Shown: positions 44,398 through 53,683, numbered from the stretch's first letter. The stretch: DNA of 64,000 bases from Flavobacteriaceae bacterium UBA1682 (GCA_002320285.1 DCKE01000005.1:154810-218809); one strand, 5' to 3'. Notes: a model not told the origin generated them from the sequence alone. Numbers and translations: made by a program.

Positions 44398-44748
44398 TTA
44401 TAAAAACTGATTTTTAAACCCATATACACAGTGCCTACAGCCATTTTGACAACACTGTCCCTTCATCAGATGATACTGTTCTGTAAATACAAAATATTCG
44501 TTTTCAATATAATAATGCACCCCTTCTATCATCTCACTTCGGCGTTTTGGAAAATCATTAACCAGTGAAAAGGCGATCATTTCATCAAATTTCTTAAGGC
44601 AATTATTGCATAAACACTTATGAAAAGTTGTGCCTAAAAAAGCAATGGTTTCGGGGCGTAATTCCAATTTCTGGCAGTCGCAATTTTGGATGTCTTCAGC
44701 GCCACAGACAATAGGCTCTTTACAATGGGTACAAATTTGTGGTTTCAA
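44398..44748 (-). CDS. Cysteine-rich CWC / DUF5522 protein
   Basis: A 116-residue protein with 13 cysteines. The N-terminal region (about 1-60) has CxxC, CDC and CLCNNC clusters typical of the cysteine-rich CWC family, and the C-terminus (about 75-113) has the DUF5522 pattern EGVHYYIENEYFVFTEQYHL then CCQNGCRHCVYGF. It is probably a small metal (zinc) binding protein. The gene ends 71 bases before the mevalonate kinase start and may be read with it. Function unknown. Confidence 0.8.
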   Translation of the reverse strand: MKPQICTHCKEPIVCGAEDIQNCDCQKLELRPETIAFLGTTFHKCLCNNCLKKFDEMIAFSLVNDFPKRRSEMIEGVHYYIENEYFVFTEQYHLMKGQCCQNGCRHCVYGFKNQFL

Positions 44749-44939
44749 AGGATTCTTTCTTTAATTTTTAAATCAACTGCAAGTATATCGCTTTAATACC
44801 TCAGCCTAAAACTTTTTAACATTCCGGATGGTGAATCAGGCTCACCAAAAAGTCCTTCAAAAATAGGGCTAATAAATTTAATTTAAGTTTAACAAGAAAA
44901 AAAAGAGAAAAAGCGCTGAAAAAATTATTTTTACACCCT

Positions 44940-45239
44940 ATGAAAATACTGAGTATACTCGTTTTAGGTTTCTTTATCAATTTCCTCGCACTGCCTACCA
45001 TTGCGGTTGCGCTGGATATTGACCTAAACATACCTACTATCAGTATTTCTGAAGAGAATAAAAAACCGATCACCAATAGCGAAGAAGAACATCATCCCTT
45101 TAATATATTGGATCACTTATCCGATCTTACTCTTGATCGTATTGCATCGGCAAAATCTACTGCATTCGATATCATTAATGATCGATTACCACGTGTGGAT
45201 AGCCGTGAAATTCCCGTCCCGCCTCCAGACTTAGCATAA
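44940..45239 (+). CDS. Small exported protein, unknown
   Basis: A 99-residue protein with a signal peptide (about 1-24) and a short, polar mature part of about 75 residues rich in Asp, Ile and Pro, ending PVPPPDLA. No domain is recognised. It lies 72 bases before the SulP gene on the same strand and may be read with it, but there is no evidence for a functional link. The signal peptide and sensible length make it a likely real gene. Confidence 0.6.
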   Translation: MKILSILVLGFFINFLALPTIAVALDIDLNIPTISISEENKKPITNSEEEHHPFNILDHLSDLTLDRIASAKSTAFDIINDRLPRVDSREIPVPPPDLA

Positions 45240-45311
45240 ACTTTGACCGCAAAATAACAGCTACAAATTTCATTTGTACGCCCCCCTATTGTCAAATTTT
45301 ATCTAAGAAAA

Positions 45312-46874
45312 ATGAATACTACAACTATATTTACAAAGCTGAAATCCAGTTTTGCACCAGGGCTTGTCGTTTTTTTAGTAGCCCTACCCCTCTGTTTGGG
45401 AATTGCATTAGCATCAGGTGCGCCCCCAATTGCCGGGATCATCAGTGGGATTATCGGTGGTATCGTTGTCGGATTTTTAAGCAATTCCAACATCAGCGTT
45501 ACCGGACCCGCAGCAGGATTATCTGCTATTATACTAAGTGCTATTACCGATTTGGGTTCGTTCCAATTGTTTTTGTGCGCCGGTATTATCGCCGGAGTAC
45601 TTCAAGTTGTACTCGGCTATTTACGTTCCGGTACTATTGCCAATTTCTTTCCGAGTAATGTTATCGAAGGCATGTTGGCCGGAATAGGTGTCATTATTAT
45701 CATCAAACAAATCCCGTTAATATTCGGAGTAACAAGCCTATCCACACTATTTCAAGGAAACGAGGGTAGTATTCTACAGCAAATTCATTTTGGCGCTGTG
45801 ATCCTTACTTTGATTTCCTTGGGTATCTTACTCTTTTGGGAGCGAAACCCATTTCTAAAGAAAATCAAAATGTTGCCTGGAGCCTTAGTAGCTGTTGCAG
45901 TAGCTATCTTGATTAACTTTATCTGGATACAAACCAATTCGAGTTTTGCTATTAGCGGTTCTAACCTCGTTTCGATTCCGACATTTCAAAATGCTTCGGA
46001 ACTTGCCAATATTCTAGTACTACCCGATTGGAGTGGTTTTTTAAACCCAGCTGTATGGATTATCGGCTGTACCATTGCACTAGTTGCTTCCATAGAAACC
46101 CTATTATGTATTGAAGCATCGGATCGTTTAGATCCACTCAAGCGAAATACCGACACCAATAGAGAGTTAAAAGCGCAAGGAATTGGGAATGTTTTGAGTG
46201 CCTTAATTGGCGGTATACCAATGACATCAGTGGTCGTTCGATCGTCTGCCAATATCAATGCAGGAGGAGTCTACAAAACCAGCACAATCATACACGGAGT
46301 CTTCTTACTATTAGCCATCTTAGCCATACCGTTTGTGCTGAATTTAATTCCGCTAGCGACATTAGCAGCCGTATTGGTATTGGTCGGATATAAATTAGCC
46401 AAACCCGTATTGTTTGTTCACTTTTGGAAAAAAGGATATACTCAATTTGTACCCTTCGTTGCGACCTTTTCTATGGTGGTACTGTCAGATCTATTAATTG
46501 GTGTTGCAGTTGGCTTGGCAACCAGTGTCGCGTTTTTACTGTTTGGAAACTTAAAAAAAGCATTCAAATACGAAAAGAGACACGATTTAGACACCCCTGT
46601 TTTTCATCACATTAAACTGGCTGAGGAAGTTTCCTTCCTGAACAAGTCTGCGATTAAAACCCGTTTACACAGTTTGCCTAAAAATTGTGTTGCCTATATC
46701 GATGCCAAACAATCGGTATACATTCACATCGATATCGTCGAACTGATCGAAGACTTTATCAATGCACACGCAAAAGAAAAGAATATCGAAGTTCAAATCA
46801 GTGGCTTCCACAAGAAATTCAACAACGAAACAACCAACCAATCCATCATTCTTCAACACAGAAAATCCATATAA
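45312..46874 (+). CDS. SulP family anion transporter, bicarbonate-type
   Basis: A 520-residue inner-membrane carrier with about 12-14 helices (for example FAPGLVVFLVALPLCLGIALASG and ISVTGPAAGLSAI) and a cytoplasmic C-terminal STAS-like domain (about 440-515). The SulP family moves sulfate, bicarbonate or dicarboxylates. A beta-carbonic anhydrase gene starts two bases after its stop codon, which makes bicarbonate the best candidate, as in BicA-like proteins. This pairing is common in marine and flavobacterial genomes. Sulfate cannot be excluded. Confidence 0.88.
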   Translation: MNTTTIFTKLKSSFAPGLVVFLVALPLCLGIALASGAPPIAGIISGIIGGIVVGFLSNSNISVTGPAAGLSAIILSAITDLGSFQLFLCAGIIAGVLQVVLGYLRSGTIANFFPSNVIEGMLAGIGVIIIIKQIPLIFGVTSLSTLFQGNEGSILQQIHFGAVILTLISLGILLFWERNPFLKKIKMLPGALVAVAVAILINFIWIQTNSSFAISGSNLVSIPTFQNASELANILVLPDWSGFLNPAVWIIGCTIALVASIETLLCIEASDRLDPLKRNTDTNRELKAQGIGNVLSALIGGIPMTSVVVRSSANINAGGVYKTSTIIHGVFLLLAILAIPFVLNLIPLATLAAVLVLVGYKLAKPVLFVHFWKKGYTQFVPFVATFSMVVLSDLLIGVAVGLATSVAFLLFGNLKKAFKYEKRHDLDTPVFHHIKLAEEVSFLNKSAIKTRLHSLPKNCVAYIDAKQSVYIHIDIVELIEDFINAHAKEKNIEVQISGFHKKFNNETTNQSIILQHRKSI

Positions 46875-46876
46875 TC

Positions 46877-47512
46877 ATGAATACTATCACAGCAGAAATA
46901 TTAGCAAATACAACACCAATTGAAAGTTTAAACATATTAATTGACGGCAATAATCGTTTTGTAAATAACCTCAAATTCAATCGCAACTTTTTAAGTCAAA
47001 TCGAAGAGACCAAAAATGGGCAACACCCCCATGCGATCGTATTGAGCTGTATGGACAGCCGTACCCCTATTGAACACATTTTTGACCAAGGAATTGGAGA
47101 TATATTTAGTATCCGAATCGCTGGTAATATCGTAACGGACGAAGTCATTGGAAGTCTTGAATACGCCTGTAAATTAGTTGGAACCAAGCTAATTCTCGTT
47201 CTAGGGCACAGCCAATGTGGCGCTATAACAGGAGCTTGCCAAGAGAAAAAACTAGGAAAACTAACCAATGTTCTTTCTAAAATTAATCCTGCACTCGAAA
47301 CGATCAAACAACGCGAGGAATGGGAAGAATATTCCGAAAAAGAACTGATCTCTGAAGTCACCAAAGAACATATTATTCAGTCTGTAAGAGCGATTCCAAG
47401 ACAAAGCGATGTCTTAAAATCCTTATTGGAACAAGACCGAATCGGAATTGTTGGCGCTCATTATGATGTATCAAGTGGAAAAGTAGAAATACTGACGCAG
47501 AAGTTTATCTAG
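46877..47512 (+). CDS. Beta-class carbonic anhydrase
   Basis: Interconverts CO2 and bicarbonate. The start at 46877 follows the SulP stop codon by two bases; the frame extends further upstream but that part is a different-frame reading of the SulP gene. The 211-residue protein has the complete zinc site Cys58, His111 and Cys114 with the Asp60/Arg62 dyad in CMDSR and HSQCGAITGA. It is cytosolic. Tight coupling with SulP suggests a CO2/bicarbonate uptake unit. Confidence 0.94.
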   Translation: MNTITAEILANTTPIESLNILIDGNNRFVNNLKFNRNFLSQIEETKNGQHPHAIVLSCMDSRTPIEHIFDQGIGDIFSIRIAGNIVTDEVIGSLEYACKLVGTKLILVLGHSQCGAITGACQEKKLGKLTNVLSKINPALETIKQREEWEEYSEKELISEVTKEHIIQSVRAIPRQSDVLKSLLEQDRIGIVGAHYDVSSGKVEILTQKFI

Positions 47513-47607
47513 GTCATAATTGGAGCTTGATTCTCACCAGTATTCGATACCGATTCCGCGCTAAACATTTTTGACAAAATGTTTCTACTTAAAAAAAACG
47601 TTAATTT

Positions 47608-47642
47608 AAAAAGGGGTTATCTGTACAGATAACCCCTTTTTT
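47608..47642 (+). terminator. Intrinsic terminator after the carbonic anhydrase gene
   Basis: A nearly uninterrupted 15-bp palindrome (47609-47623 with 47626-47640) with a 2-base loop and a T-run. It probably serves both this operon and the convergent lipoprotein operon. Confidence 0.88.
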
Positions 47643-47688
47643 ATATCGTTTGCTTTTGCGTGTACAAGACGACTGCAGGCTAAATTTC

Positions 47689-49098
47689 TTACTTTAAAGT
47701 AGTATAATTATAGAATTGCAATTGCCCATTAGCTTCAATTTTTATTTGATCCTTAACCAATTCCCCGGTATTCTTTTTTAAATCTATTTCAATGATATTG
47801 GTTCCGGCTTTTAATGGAACGCGAACATAATTGATTTGGGAAGGTAAGGTTTGCCAGTTTCTGGTATCGGCTTTTTCTGAAATCATGTTAAACAATTGCA
47901 TACCGATCCCCAATCCTTCTAGAACCGCATTATTACCGTCTGAAGATTTAGCAGAGGAACTCAAAGCGTATTCCGCTCCTTTCTTAATAGCCAAACGGGT
48001 CAATACCTGCCCCATTTCTTTTCCGAAGCGTTCTTTCAACGTCTGAATAGCCAATTGATCGATATCCTCTACTTTTTCAAAACTAAAGGTCTGCCCAGTT
48101 GCTGACGTGATTTTTGCCGAATGATATAGAGGAACTTTTGAGACATATTCCGGAAAGGCCACTCTCAAACTGTGAACCGCATCCAAACCAGATCCACCTC
48201 GTCCAATACTAAAATCAAACGGAATGATTAATCCCCCAGCGACATCCGTAAAAAACATACTGCCGTTGGATCCTTTTACCAAACTAAAAACCAAGTCTTT
48301 TTGTATCTTAACCGGTGCCACTCCATTTTCCCAAAAAACCACCAACTCTCCAGCAGCTCCCGCATCATAATCTTTAAAGCTCAGGTTAAACTGTTTTTCA
48401 AATTTTTGGAGTTCACTGGTAAAACCAACTTTTGAAGCCATACGCATCACATCATATTTTAGGTTTTCAGGTAGGTCGACTCCATAATAACGTTGTCCTT
48501 CTGCGCTTTCAAAAACCTCGACGGCATTTCTATATGCTATAAAAGCATTGTTGTAATCTTGATCCTTTTCATAAATCAAGCCTTGAAGAATTAATGAAAA
48601 GGCATCTTTACTATAACGGCTATCTTTTTCATTATACTTCTCTCCTTGAACTTGATTTTGCAGGGTAATCCTCCGAGCTTCAACAATGGCCTCTTGAGTT
48701 TGCCCCAAGTACAAATAATTTAAAGCTTTGTAATAATGCAACATAAAGATTTCAAAATCTTCTCCTTTATAGTTTTGAGACATCGGATTAAGCACAGCTC
48801 CTACTAAAGCATCTGTGTTGCTTTTTAAGCCCACTTCAATTAGAAGATCCGCTTCATTAAAATACCGATTACTGTTGACATAATCGCCGTTTAAATGAGC
48901 CACACGCCCTTTTTCCATCAGATACAACAACTTGTTTCGCGGTTTTTTCAATAAGGCGTTTTTCTCTAATGCTTTATCAGCCTGAGACATATCTCCAGAG
49001 GCGACTTCCTTATAATATTCGGTGATACGATCGTGGTAGGTGGCACAACTAAATACGAAAAACATCAACACTAACAGTGTTGATGTTCTGATAATCAT
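47689..49098 (-). CDS. COG3014-like lipoprotein of the lpoB operon
   Basis: From the ATG at 49098 the protein is a lipoprotein (MIIRTSTLLVLMFFVFSC, Cys18) of 469 residues; the frame runs to 49122. The N-terminal half has TPR-like helical repeats (YYKEVASGDMSQADKAL, YYKALNYLYLGQTQEAI), and the C-terminal half is beta-rich with GRGGSGLDAVHSLRVAFP. This matches the COG3014 group, which often lies beside LpoB-type proteins. The lpoB gene is 37 bases upstream on the same strand. It may form part of an outer-membrane complex regulating cell-wall synthesis. Confidence 0.75.
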   Translation of the reverse strand: MIIRTSTLLVLMFFVFSCATYHDRITEYYKEVASGDMSQADKALEKNALLKKPRNKLLYLMEKGRVAHLNGDYVNSNRYFNEADLLIEVGLKSNTDALVGAVLNPMSQNYKGEDFEIFMLHYYKALNYLYLGQTQEAIVEARRITLQNQVQGEKYNEKDSRYSKDAFSLILQGLIYEKDQDYNNAFIAYRNAVEVFESAEGQRYYGVDLPENLKYDVMRMASKVGFTSELQKFEKQFNLSFKDYDAGAAGELVVFWENGVAPVKIQKDLVFSLVKGSNGSMFFTDVAGGLIIPFDFSIGRGGSGLDAVHSLRVAFPEYVSKVPLYHSAKITSATGQTFSFEKVEDIDQLAIQTLKERFGKEMGQVLTRLAIKKGAEYALSSSAKSSDGNNAVLEGLGIGMQLFNMISEKADTRNWQTLPSQINYVRVPLKAGTNIIEIDLKKNTGELVKDQIKIEANGQLQFYNYTTLK

Positions 49099-49135
49099 AG
49101 CTAAGCCTCGATGAGTAATCATTTAAAAATGAGGT

Positions 49136-49729
49136 TTAGTTTTTAACGTATTTTGCGATTTTTTTGTCGCCAATCCACACCACTTCACCGGTTTGAATAT
49201 TGGTCAATTCTAAATCTACTTGATAATACACTACTTTTTTCTTTTTATGTGAATCTACTATCGAATTGATAGAACCTTGCAAAATATAATCTGCTCCATT
49301 CTCCAATCCAAATTTCTTCATGGTTGATAGCGATGCATTGGTCTGTTGATCTGCTTTTTCTGTACGCAATTCCTCTCTTTTCTTTCCTCCTTGCACCAAA
49401 CGTACGCGTTGCGATTGTATAAAAGTACGCTCCACATCCTTAACAAAAGTTTCTGCATCGATATGTTCGTGACTTTTATTCAATACCATCCCGACAATCA
49501 CCACCGGCTTCTTACCTTGATGTTCTTCGGTATGGTTGCCAATCCAAGGATCGTTTAAGATTTTATTGGTCATTTCCTCAGCTACCTCTCTGGAGTCGGT
49601 ATTGTTCCAGCGCCCACTAATATCAATGGTCTCTTCTGTACTAACTCGCGTAACTTGTCTTCCACAGGAAGAGATAAATACACCTGAAGCAACCATAAGT
49701 GCTGCTATTGCGATACGTTTTAACTGCAT
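49136..49729 (-). CDS. LpoB-like penicillin-binding-protein activator
   Basis: A 197-residue outer-membrane lipoprotein (lipobox FISSC, Cys22) with the LpoB/PF13036 fold: RWNNTDSREVAEEMTNKIL, PVVIVGMVLNKSHEHIDAE, LENGADYILQGSINSIV and TGEVVWIGDKKIAKYVK. In E. coli LpoB activates PBP1b from the outer membrane. The flanking COG3014 lipoprotein and a small exported protein form a three-gene minus-strand operon (49753, 49136, 47689), a gene order seen in several phyla. Confidence 0.88.
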   Translation of the reverse strand: MQLKRIAIAALMVASGVFISSCGRQVTRVSTEETIDISGRWNNTDSREVAEEMTNKILNDPWIGNHTEEHQGKKPVVIVGMVLNKSHEHIDAETFVKDVERTFIQSQRVRLVQGGKKREELRTEKADQQTNASLSTMKKFGLENGADYILQGSINSIVDSHKKKKVVYYQVDLELTNIQTGEVVWIGDKKIAKYVKN

Positions 49730-49752
49730 AATCTTATTTATAAATTAAATTT

Positions 49753-50115
49753 TTAAAATGAAAACCAAAAATCTCCCGATCTAAAACCGATATTGGGTAC
49801 ATATCTTCTCCAACTGTTCCACGAATTGTAATAATACGGTGAATTATAATCCGAATAATAGGTGCGATTCATTCGAGCCTCATGATTTCTAGTCCGTCTT
49901 AACGCTTTGCGCTCTTCTCTTTCATCATACCAATCTCGCGCTTTATAAGTCTGTTGTACGGTGGTACCCAAGGTCTCCGCAAGACTATCGTTGATGCGCA
50001 AATATTTATCCTGACTGTCTCTAAAATTAGGATTTTGATCCGCTACTTGAGCGAATAAAGAAACTGTACTTAAGACGGTCACAGAAAAAACCAAAATTTT
50101 TAATAACTGTTTCAT
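49753..50115 (-). CDS. Small exported Tyr/Trp/Arg-rich protein
   Basis: A 120-residue protein with a signal peptide (about 1-23, ending LFAQ). The mature part is rich in Arg, Tyr and Trp (ERKALRRTRNHEARMNRTYY, then YYNSWNSWRRY), with no domain recognised. It is the first gene of the minus-strand operon with lpoB and the COG3014 lipoprotein, 23 bases upstream of lpoB, which suggests a shared envelope role. Confidence 0.65.
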   Translation of the reverse strand: MKQLLKILVFSVTVLSTVSLFAQVADQNPNFRDSQDKYLRINDSLAETLGTTVQQTYKARDWYDEREERKALRRTRNHEARMNRTYYSDYNSPYYYNSWNSWRRYVPNIGFRSGDFWFSF

Positions 50116-50427
50116 ATCTAAATATTATTTTCATTAGCCTTATAGGCTAAAATTTTATCTAAAAGAATGGACTGACAAAAAAACCATAAACTTTGACCCT
50201 ACAACGACTAATTAACCATTAGACAACTGTCGCTTTCAAATGAACATCCTCCCAGCAATCGCTTTATGATGTAAAGCGAAATACCCGTAGGTTACTTATG
50301 GCACTCTCTCAAATTTAATAAAATAGAATGATAAAATTGCCACCTTCTATTATATAGTAATACAAAAAGAATACCAATTTTAATTTGAAAAACAACAATG
50401 CTTCTTTAGTGGTCAATAAAATGGAGA
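50116..50427. other. Gap between the lpoB operon and mvaD
   Basis: This 312-base stretch holds two small inverted repeats (TAGCC/GGCTA near 50138, and TCGCTTTA at 50259-50266 with TAAAGCGA at 50272-50279), but neither has a T-run and no open frame is convincing. It presumably carries the promoter of the lpoB operon. Confidence 0.5.
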
Positions 50428-51507
50428 TTACATCAATTTTTGGGCTCCAGAACCCATTTCATCCACTATATAATGTCCATTCTGACATAAAGGAGCTAAG
50501 GTATTTTCAACAAATTCCAACACCTTCTCGCGATCTTTCTTCGGAAATAATAGATGAACATTGGCACCCGCATCTAATGTAAAACACAAAGGCACTTTAA
50601 ATTGACTTCTAAAACTCCATATACATTCAATAATCTGCAAAGTATTCGGTTTCATCAAAATAAAATAAGGCATCGAAGTCATCATCATCGCATGTAAGGT
50701 CAATGCCTCACTTTCAACTATGGCGATAAAAGTTTCCAAATCACCGGTTTCCAAGGCCAACTTTAATTTAGACAGATTCACAGGAGCCTGTTCAAAGCGC
50801 TGTTGTGCAAATGGGTGGTTGTGCATTAAATCGTGCCCTACGGTGCTAGAAACTTTCTTTTCTCCTTTATCGACCAATAAAATCACATCTTGATAATCTT
50901 GGAAAATCGGATGGAGTGGCGCATCAAAAGGCACTCCATAATAATCTGAGCTACCGCTAATTTCGGCATGAGCTCCCCAGACTACCACCTCACCAGAGAC
51001 ACTTCTACACGCACTTCCAGAGCCCAATCGAGCCAAAAATGATGCCTTTTGATTAAAATATTCCGCAGTCAACTTTGGATTTAAAGCCTGTTCTAATTGC
51101 ATCAAATTGACTGCTAATGCAGCCATCCCTGAAGCGGACGAAGCGATACCCGAACTATGCGGAAAGGTGTTTTCGGTATGTATTATAAAATGATAATCAT
51201 TAATATATGGACAATAGTTCACAATGCGCTCTAAAAATTTCTGGATTTTCGGTTTAAACTCCTCTTTGGGTTGTCCATCAAAAAACAGATCAAAACTGAT
51301 TCCCGAGGCTTCTTTTAATTGAAAATCGAGCTTGGTAATCGTCTTACAATTGGTCAAGGTAAAACTCAAAGATGGATTCGCTGGAATCTGCTGTTCTTTT
51401 TTCCCCCAGTATTTGACCAAAGCAATATTGCTCGGTGCGCTCCACTGAAAAGCACCCTTTTCTATTTTCTTTCCACTAAACTCAAATATAAATTTTTCTT
51501 GCCCCAT
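50428..51507 (-). CDS. mvaD: Diphosphomevalonate decarboxylase
   Basis: Converts mevalonate diphosphate to isopentenyl diphosphate with ATP, the last step of the classical mevalonate pathway. The 359-residue protein has NIALVKYWGKK (27-37), the GHMP ATP motif PHSSGIASSASGM (116-128) and the ALTLHAMMMTS region with TLDAGANVHLLFP near the C-terminus, carrying the catalytic Asp. A -7 box lies about 73 bases upstream. The other pathway genes are spread over the next 6 kb and the preceding 6 kb. Confidence 0.93.
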   Translation of the reverse strand: MGQEKFIFEFSGKKIEKGAFQWSAPSNIALVKYWGKKEQQIPANPSLSFTLTNCKTITKLDFQLKEASGISFDLFFDGQPKEEFKPKIQKFLERIVNYCPYINDYHFIIHTENTFPHSSGIASSASGMAALAVNLMQLEQALNPKLTAEYFNQKASFLARLGSGSACRSVSGEVVVWGAHAEISGSSDYYGVPFDAPLHPIFQDYQDVILLVDKGEKKVSSTVGHDLMHNHPFAQQRFEQAPVNLSKLKLALETGDLETFIAIVESEALTLHAMMMTSMPYFILMKPNTLQIIECIWSFRSQFKVPLCFTLDAGANVHLLFPKKDREKVLEFVENTLAPLCQNGHYIVDEMGSGAQKLM

Positions 51508-51579
51508 GTTTTTGCTTATTTTTATACAACTAATACCGAGTAAAAATTCCTGATCAGTCTTTTTTACACCTTATAAATA

Positions 51580-51587
51580 CAAAGATA
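51580..51587 (-). promoter_or_regulatory. Possible -7 box of mvaD
   Basis: Minus-strand TATCTTTG. It would give a leader of about 68 bases and lies close to the divergent tspO start at 51627, so the two genes share a short promoter region. Confidence 0.45.
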
Positions 51588-51626
51588 ATTTTTTAAGATA
51601 GATTCCGAACTTATAAAGCTACTGAG

Positions 51627-52103
51627 ATGAAAAAAATAATAAAGATTACTTTGGGTATACTGGTTTGTTCCGGTGTTGGTTATTTGTCGAGTATAGTGAC
51701 GCGAAGCAGTTTAAGCACTTGGTATCCGTTAATTGAGAAACCGTCTTTTAATCCGCCTAATTACGTATTCCCGATCGTCTGGCCTATACTGTATATATTA
51801 ATGGGAATCGCAGTAGGACTGGTCTGGAATCAGCTAGCGACTAAGGAAAGTCTCGTCAAAAAAGCCATGATACTATTTGGAATTCAATTGGCTTTAAACG
51901 CTTTATGGTCCATTTTATTTTTTGGGTTGCAAAACCCAAGAATCGCCTTTTTCGAATTGCTTTTACTATTGCTCTTCGTATTACTGAGCTGTCGTCAATT
52001 TTACAAAATATCACCTTTAGCCTCCTATTTATTGATACCTTATATACTGTGGCTCAGTTTTGCAGCCGTGCTCAATTACAGCATTTGGACATTAAATCCT
52101 TAA
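51627..52103 (+). CDS. TspO/MBR family membrane protein
   Basis: A 158-residue protein with five membrane helices and the family pattern WYPLIEKPSFNPPNYVFPIVWPILYILMG (shown in two parts: WYPLIEKPSFNPP and VFPIVWPILYILMG). TspO proteins bind porphyrins and cholesterol-like ligands and are linked to tetrapyrrole and stress regulation. It is divergent from mvaD and ends at a terminator shared with the BaiN-like gene. The family is firm; the ligand is unknown. Confidence 0.9.
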   Translation: MKKIIKITLGILVCSGVGYLSSIVTRSSLSTWYPLIEKPSFNPPNYVFPIVWPILYILMGIAVGLVWNQLATKESLVKKAMILFGIQLALNALWSILFFGLQNPRIAFFELLLLLLFVLLSCRQFYKISPLASYLLIPYILWLSFAAVLNYSIWTLNP

Positions 52104-52111
52104 GGCAAACA

Positions 52112-52155
52112 AAAACGGACGCTCAAGTACTTATACTCAAGCGTCCGTTTTTTTA
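52112..52155. terminator. Bidirectional terminator between tspO and the flavoprotein gene
   Basis: An 11-bp stem (AAACGGACGCT with AGCGTCCGTTT) around an 16-base, partly self-pairing loop, with T-run to the right and A-run to the left. Confidence 0.85.
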
Positions 52156-52177
52156 TATATAAACCTATTTTCTAGCT

Positions 52178-53416
52178 TTACTTTGACTGTGATGAATTCA
52201 ATCGATCTGCTATTGCCGTTGCGGCAATAAACCCGGTTGTCCAAGCATTTTGAAAGTTAAACCCTCCTGTAATTGCATCTATATTTAAGATCTCTCCGGC
52301 AAAGAAGATATTTTTTAAAAGTTTGCTTTCCATCGTTTTAAAATTGACTTCTTTTAAATCAATCCCACCTGCCGTAACAAACTCCTCTTTAAAAGTGCTT
52401 TTTCCATTGACCTGAAATTCCGAATTTGTCAACTGACTCGCCAACGCATGCAATTCCTTCTTATTTAAATCAGCCCACTTGGCTTCTTCCGCGATCCCTG
52501 CCGCCACTACCAAACGTTCCCAAAGGCGATTTGGGAAATCAAACGGTGATTTTTTCGCAACGATCTTTTTCGAGTGATCTTGTTTGATTTCAATCAATTT
52601 TTCCTCAGCATCTTCTATCGAAAAATCATCAGTCAACCAATTGACATTAATGTGAAATTGATAATTCTTTGCGGCCAACTCCCTAGCACCCCACGCGGAC
52701 AGTCGTAAGATACCCGGCCCACTAAGTCCCCAATGTGTAATCAACAAAGGTCCCGTTGCCTCCAGCTTCAATCCCTTCACCTTAACCGTAGCAGCAGCAG
52801 AAATCCCCATTAAATCAACCAATCTCTTGTCTTTGATATTAAAGGTAAACAACGAAGCGACCGGTTCGATGATTTGATGAGCCTGATCGGCCAATAAACC
52901 CCATATTTTAGGATTACTACCTGTTGTAAATACCAAATAATTAGCTTCAAAAGCCCCTTGACTGGTATCAATTTTCCAACTATCATCCTTTTGAAAAACA
53001 GCTTGAACGCTATATCCTGTTAATATATCGATATTCAATGCCGCAGTAGCCTTTAAAAAACAATCGATGATGGTTTCCGACGAATCGGTGTCTGGAAACA
53101 TCCGTCCGTCTTCTTCGATTTTTAAAGTAACGCCTTTCTTCTCAAACCACTCTATGGTATCTCCGGTACAAAATTGATTAAACGGACCGCGTAACTCTTT
53201 GGATCCCCGTGGATAAAATTCGGTCAATTCTTTGGGATCAAAACAAGCGTGAGTCACATTACATCGACCTCCACCCGAAATACGAACTTTTGACAAAACC
53301 TCTTTTCCCCTTTCTAGAATGGCTATTTTTATTCCTTTATTTTTTTCCGCTAAATTAATAGCTGTAAAAAATCCTGCTGCACCACCACCCACTATTAATA
53401 CATCGTAATTCTTCAA
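52178..53416 (-). CDS. HI0933/BaiN-like NAD(P)/FAD-dependent oxidoreductase
   Basis: A 412-residue flavoprotein with the FAD-binding Rossmann motif VLIVGGGAAGFFTAINLAE at the N-terminus, the family signature KVRISGGGRCNVTHA and the C-terminal VTAGGIDLKEVNF plus GFNFQNAWTTG. This is the HI0933 family (PF03486), which includes BaiN of bile-acid dehydroxylation and enzymes of unknown substrate. It is monocistronic with its own promoter box and has no metabolic partner nearby. Confidence 0.88.
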   Translation of the reverse strand: MKNYDVLIVGGGAAGFFTAINLAEKNKGIKIAILERGKEVLSKVRISGGGRCNVTHACFDPKELTEFYPRGSKELRGPFNQFCTGDTIEWFEKKGVTLKIEEDGRMFPDTDSSETIIDCFLKATAALNIDILTGYSVQAVFQKDDSWKIDTSQGAFEANYLVFTTGSNPKIWGLLADQAHQIIEPVASLFTFNIKDKRLVDLMGISAAATVKVKGLKLEATGPLLITHWGLSGPGILRLSAWGARELAAKNYQFHINVNWLTDDFSIEDAEEKLIEIKQDHSKKIVAKKSPFDFPNRLWERLVVAAGIAEEAKWADLNKKELHALASQLTNSEFQVNGKSTFKEEFVTAGGIDLKEVNFKTMESKLLKNIFFAGEILNIDAITGGFNFQNAWTTGFIAATAIADRLNSSQSK

Positions 53417-53483
53417 TACCGCTTGTTTTTGAGTTTTAAAAAGTATAACTTTTAATTCTCTCGAAAAAAATTTATCTTTACGA

Positions 53484-53491
53484 CAAAGATA
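53484..53491 (-). promoter_or_regulatory. Possible -7 box of the flavoprotein gene
   Basis: Minus-strand TATCTTTG, about 68 bases upstream of the start at 53416. A convincing -33 TTG was not found. Confidence 0.45.
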
Positions 53492-53564
53492 AGTACTTTA
53501 AGCATTTATCAAATTCATTCAAAATTAAAAAATTGCCACCGCTGGCAAAAAGCGTCTATGACGG

Positions 53565-53652
53565 ACAAGGCGATGCGATAATGATTTGAATTTAAAAAAT
53601 CGCTTTTAAAAAGGGTTTACAAGCAAACACCAAAATAAACAAGGCGATACGA
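53565..53652. repeat. Short direct repeat pair with an adjacent hairpin
   Basis: The 14-mer ACAAGGCGATRCGA occurs at 53565-53578 and 53639-53652. A small hairpin TTGCCA-CCGC-TGGCAA lies just upstream (53533-53548). The two lie in the 267-base gap before the next gene. Nothing shows a function. Confidence 0.5.
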
Positions 53653-53683
53653 AATGAGCTGCATGCATAAATTAAATCTACAT

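Noticed and set aside
50259..50279. Hairpin as a terminator of mvaD
   Set aside because: The 8-bp stem lacks a T-run on the minus strand.
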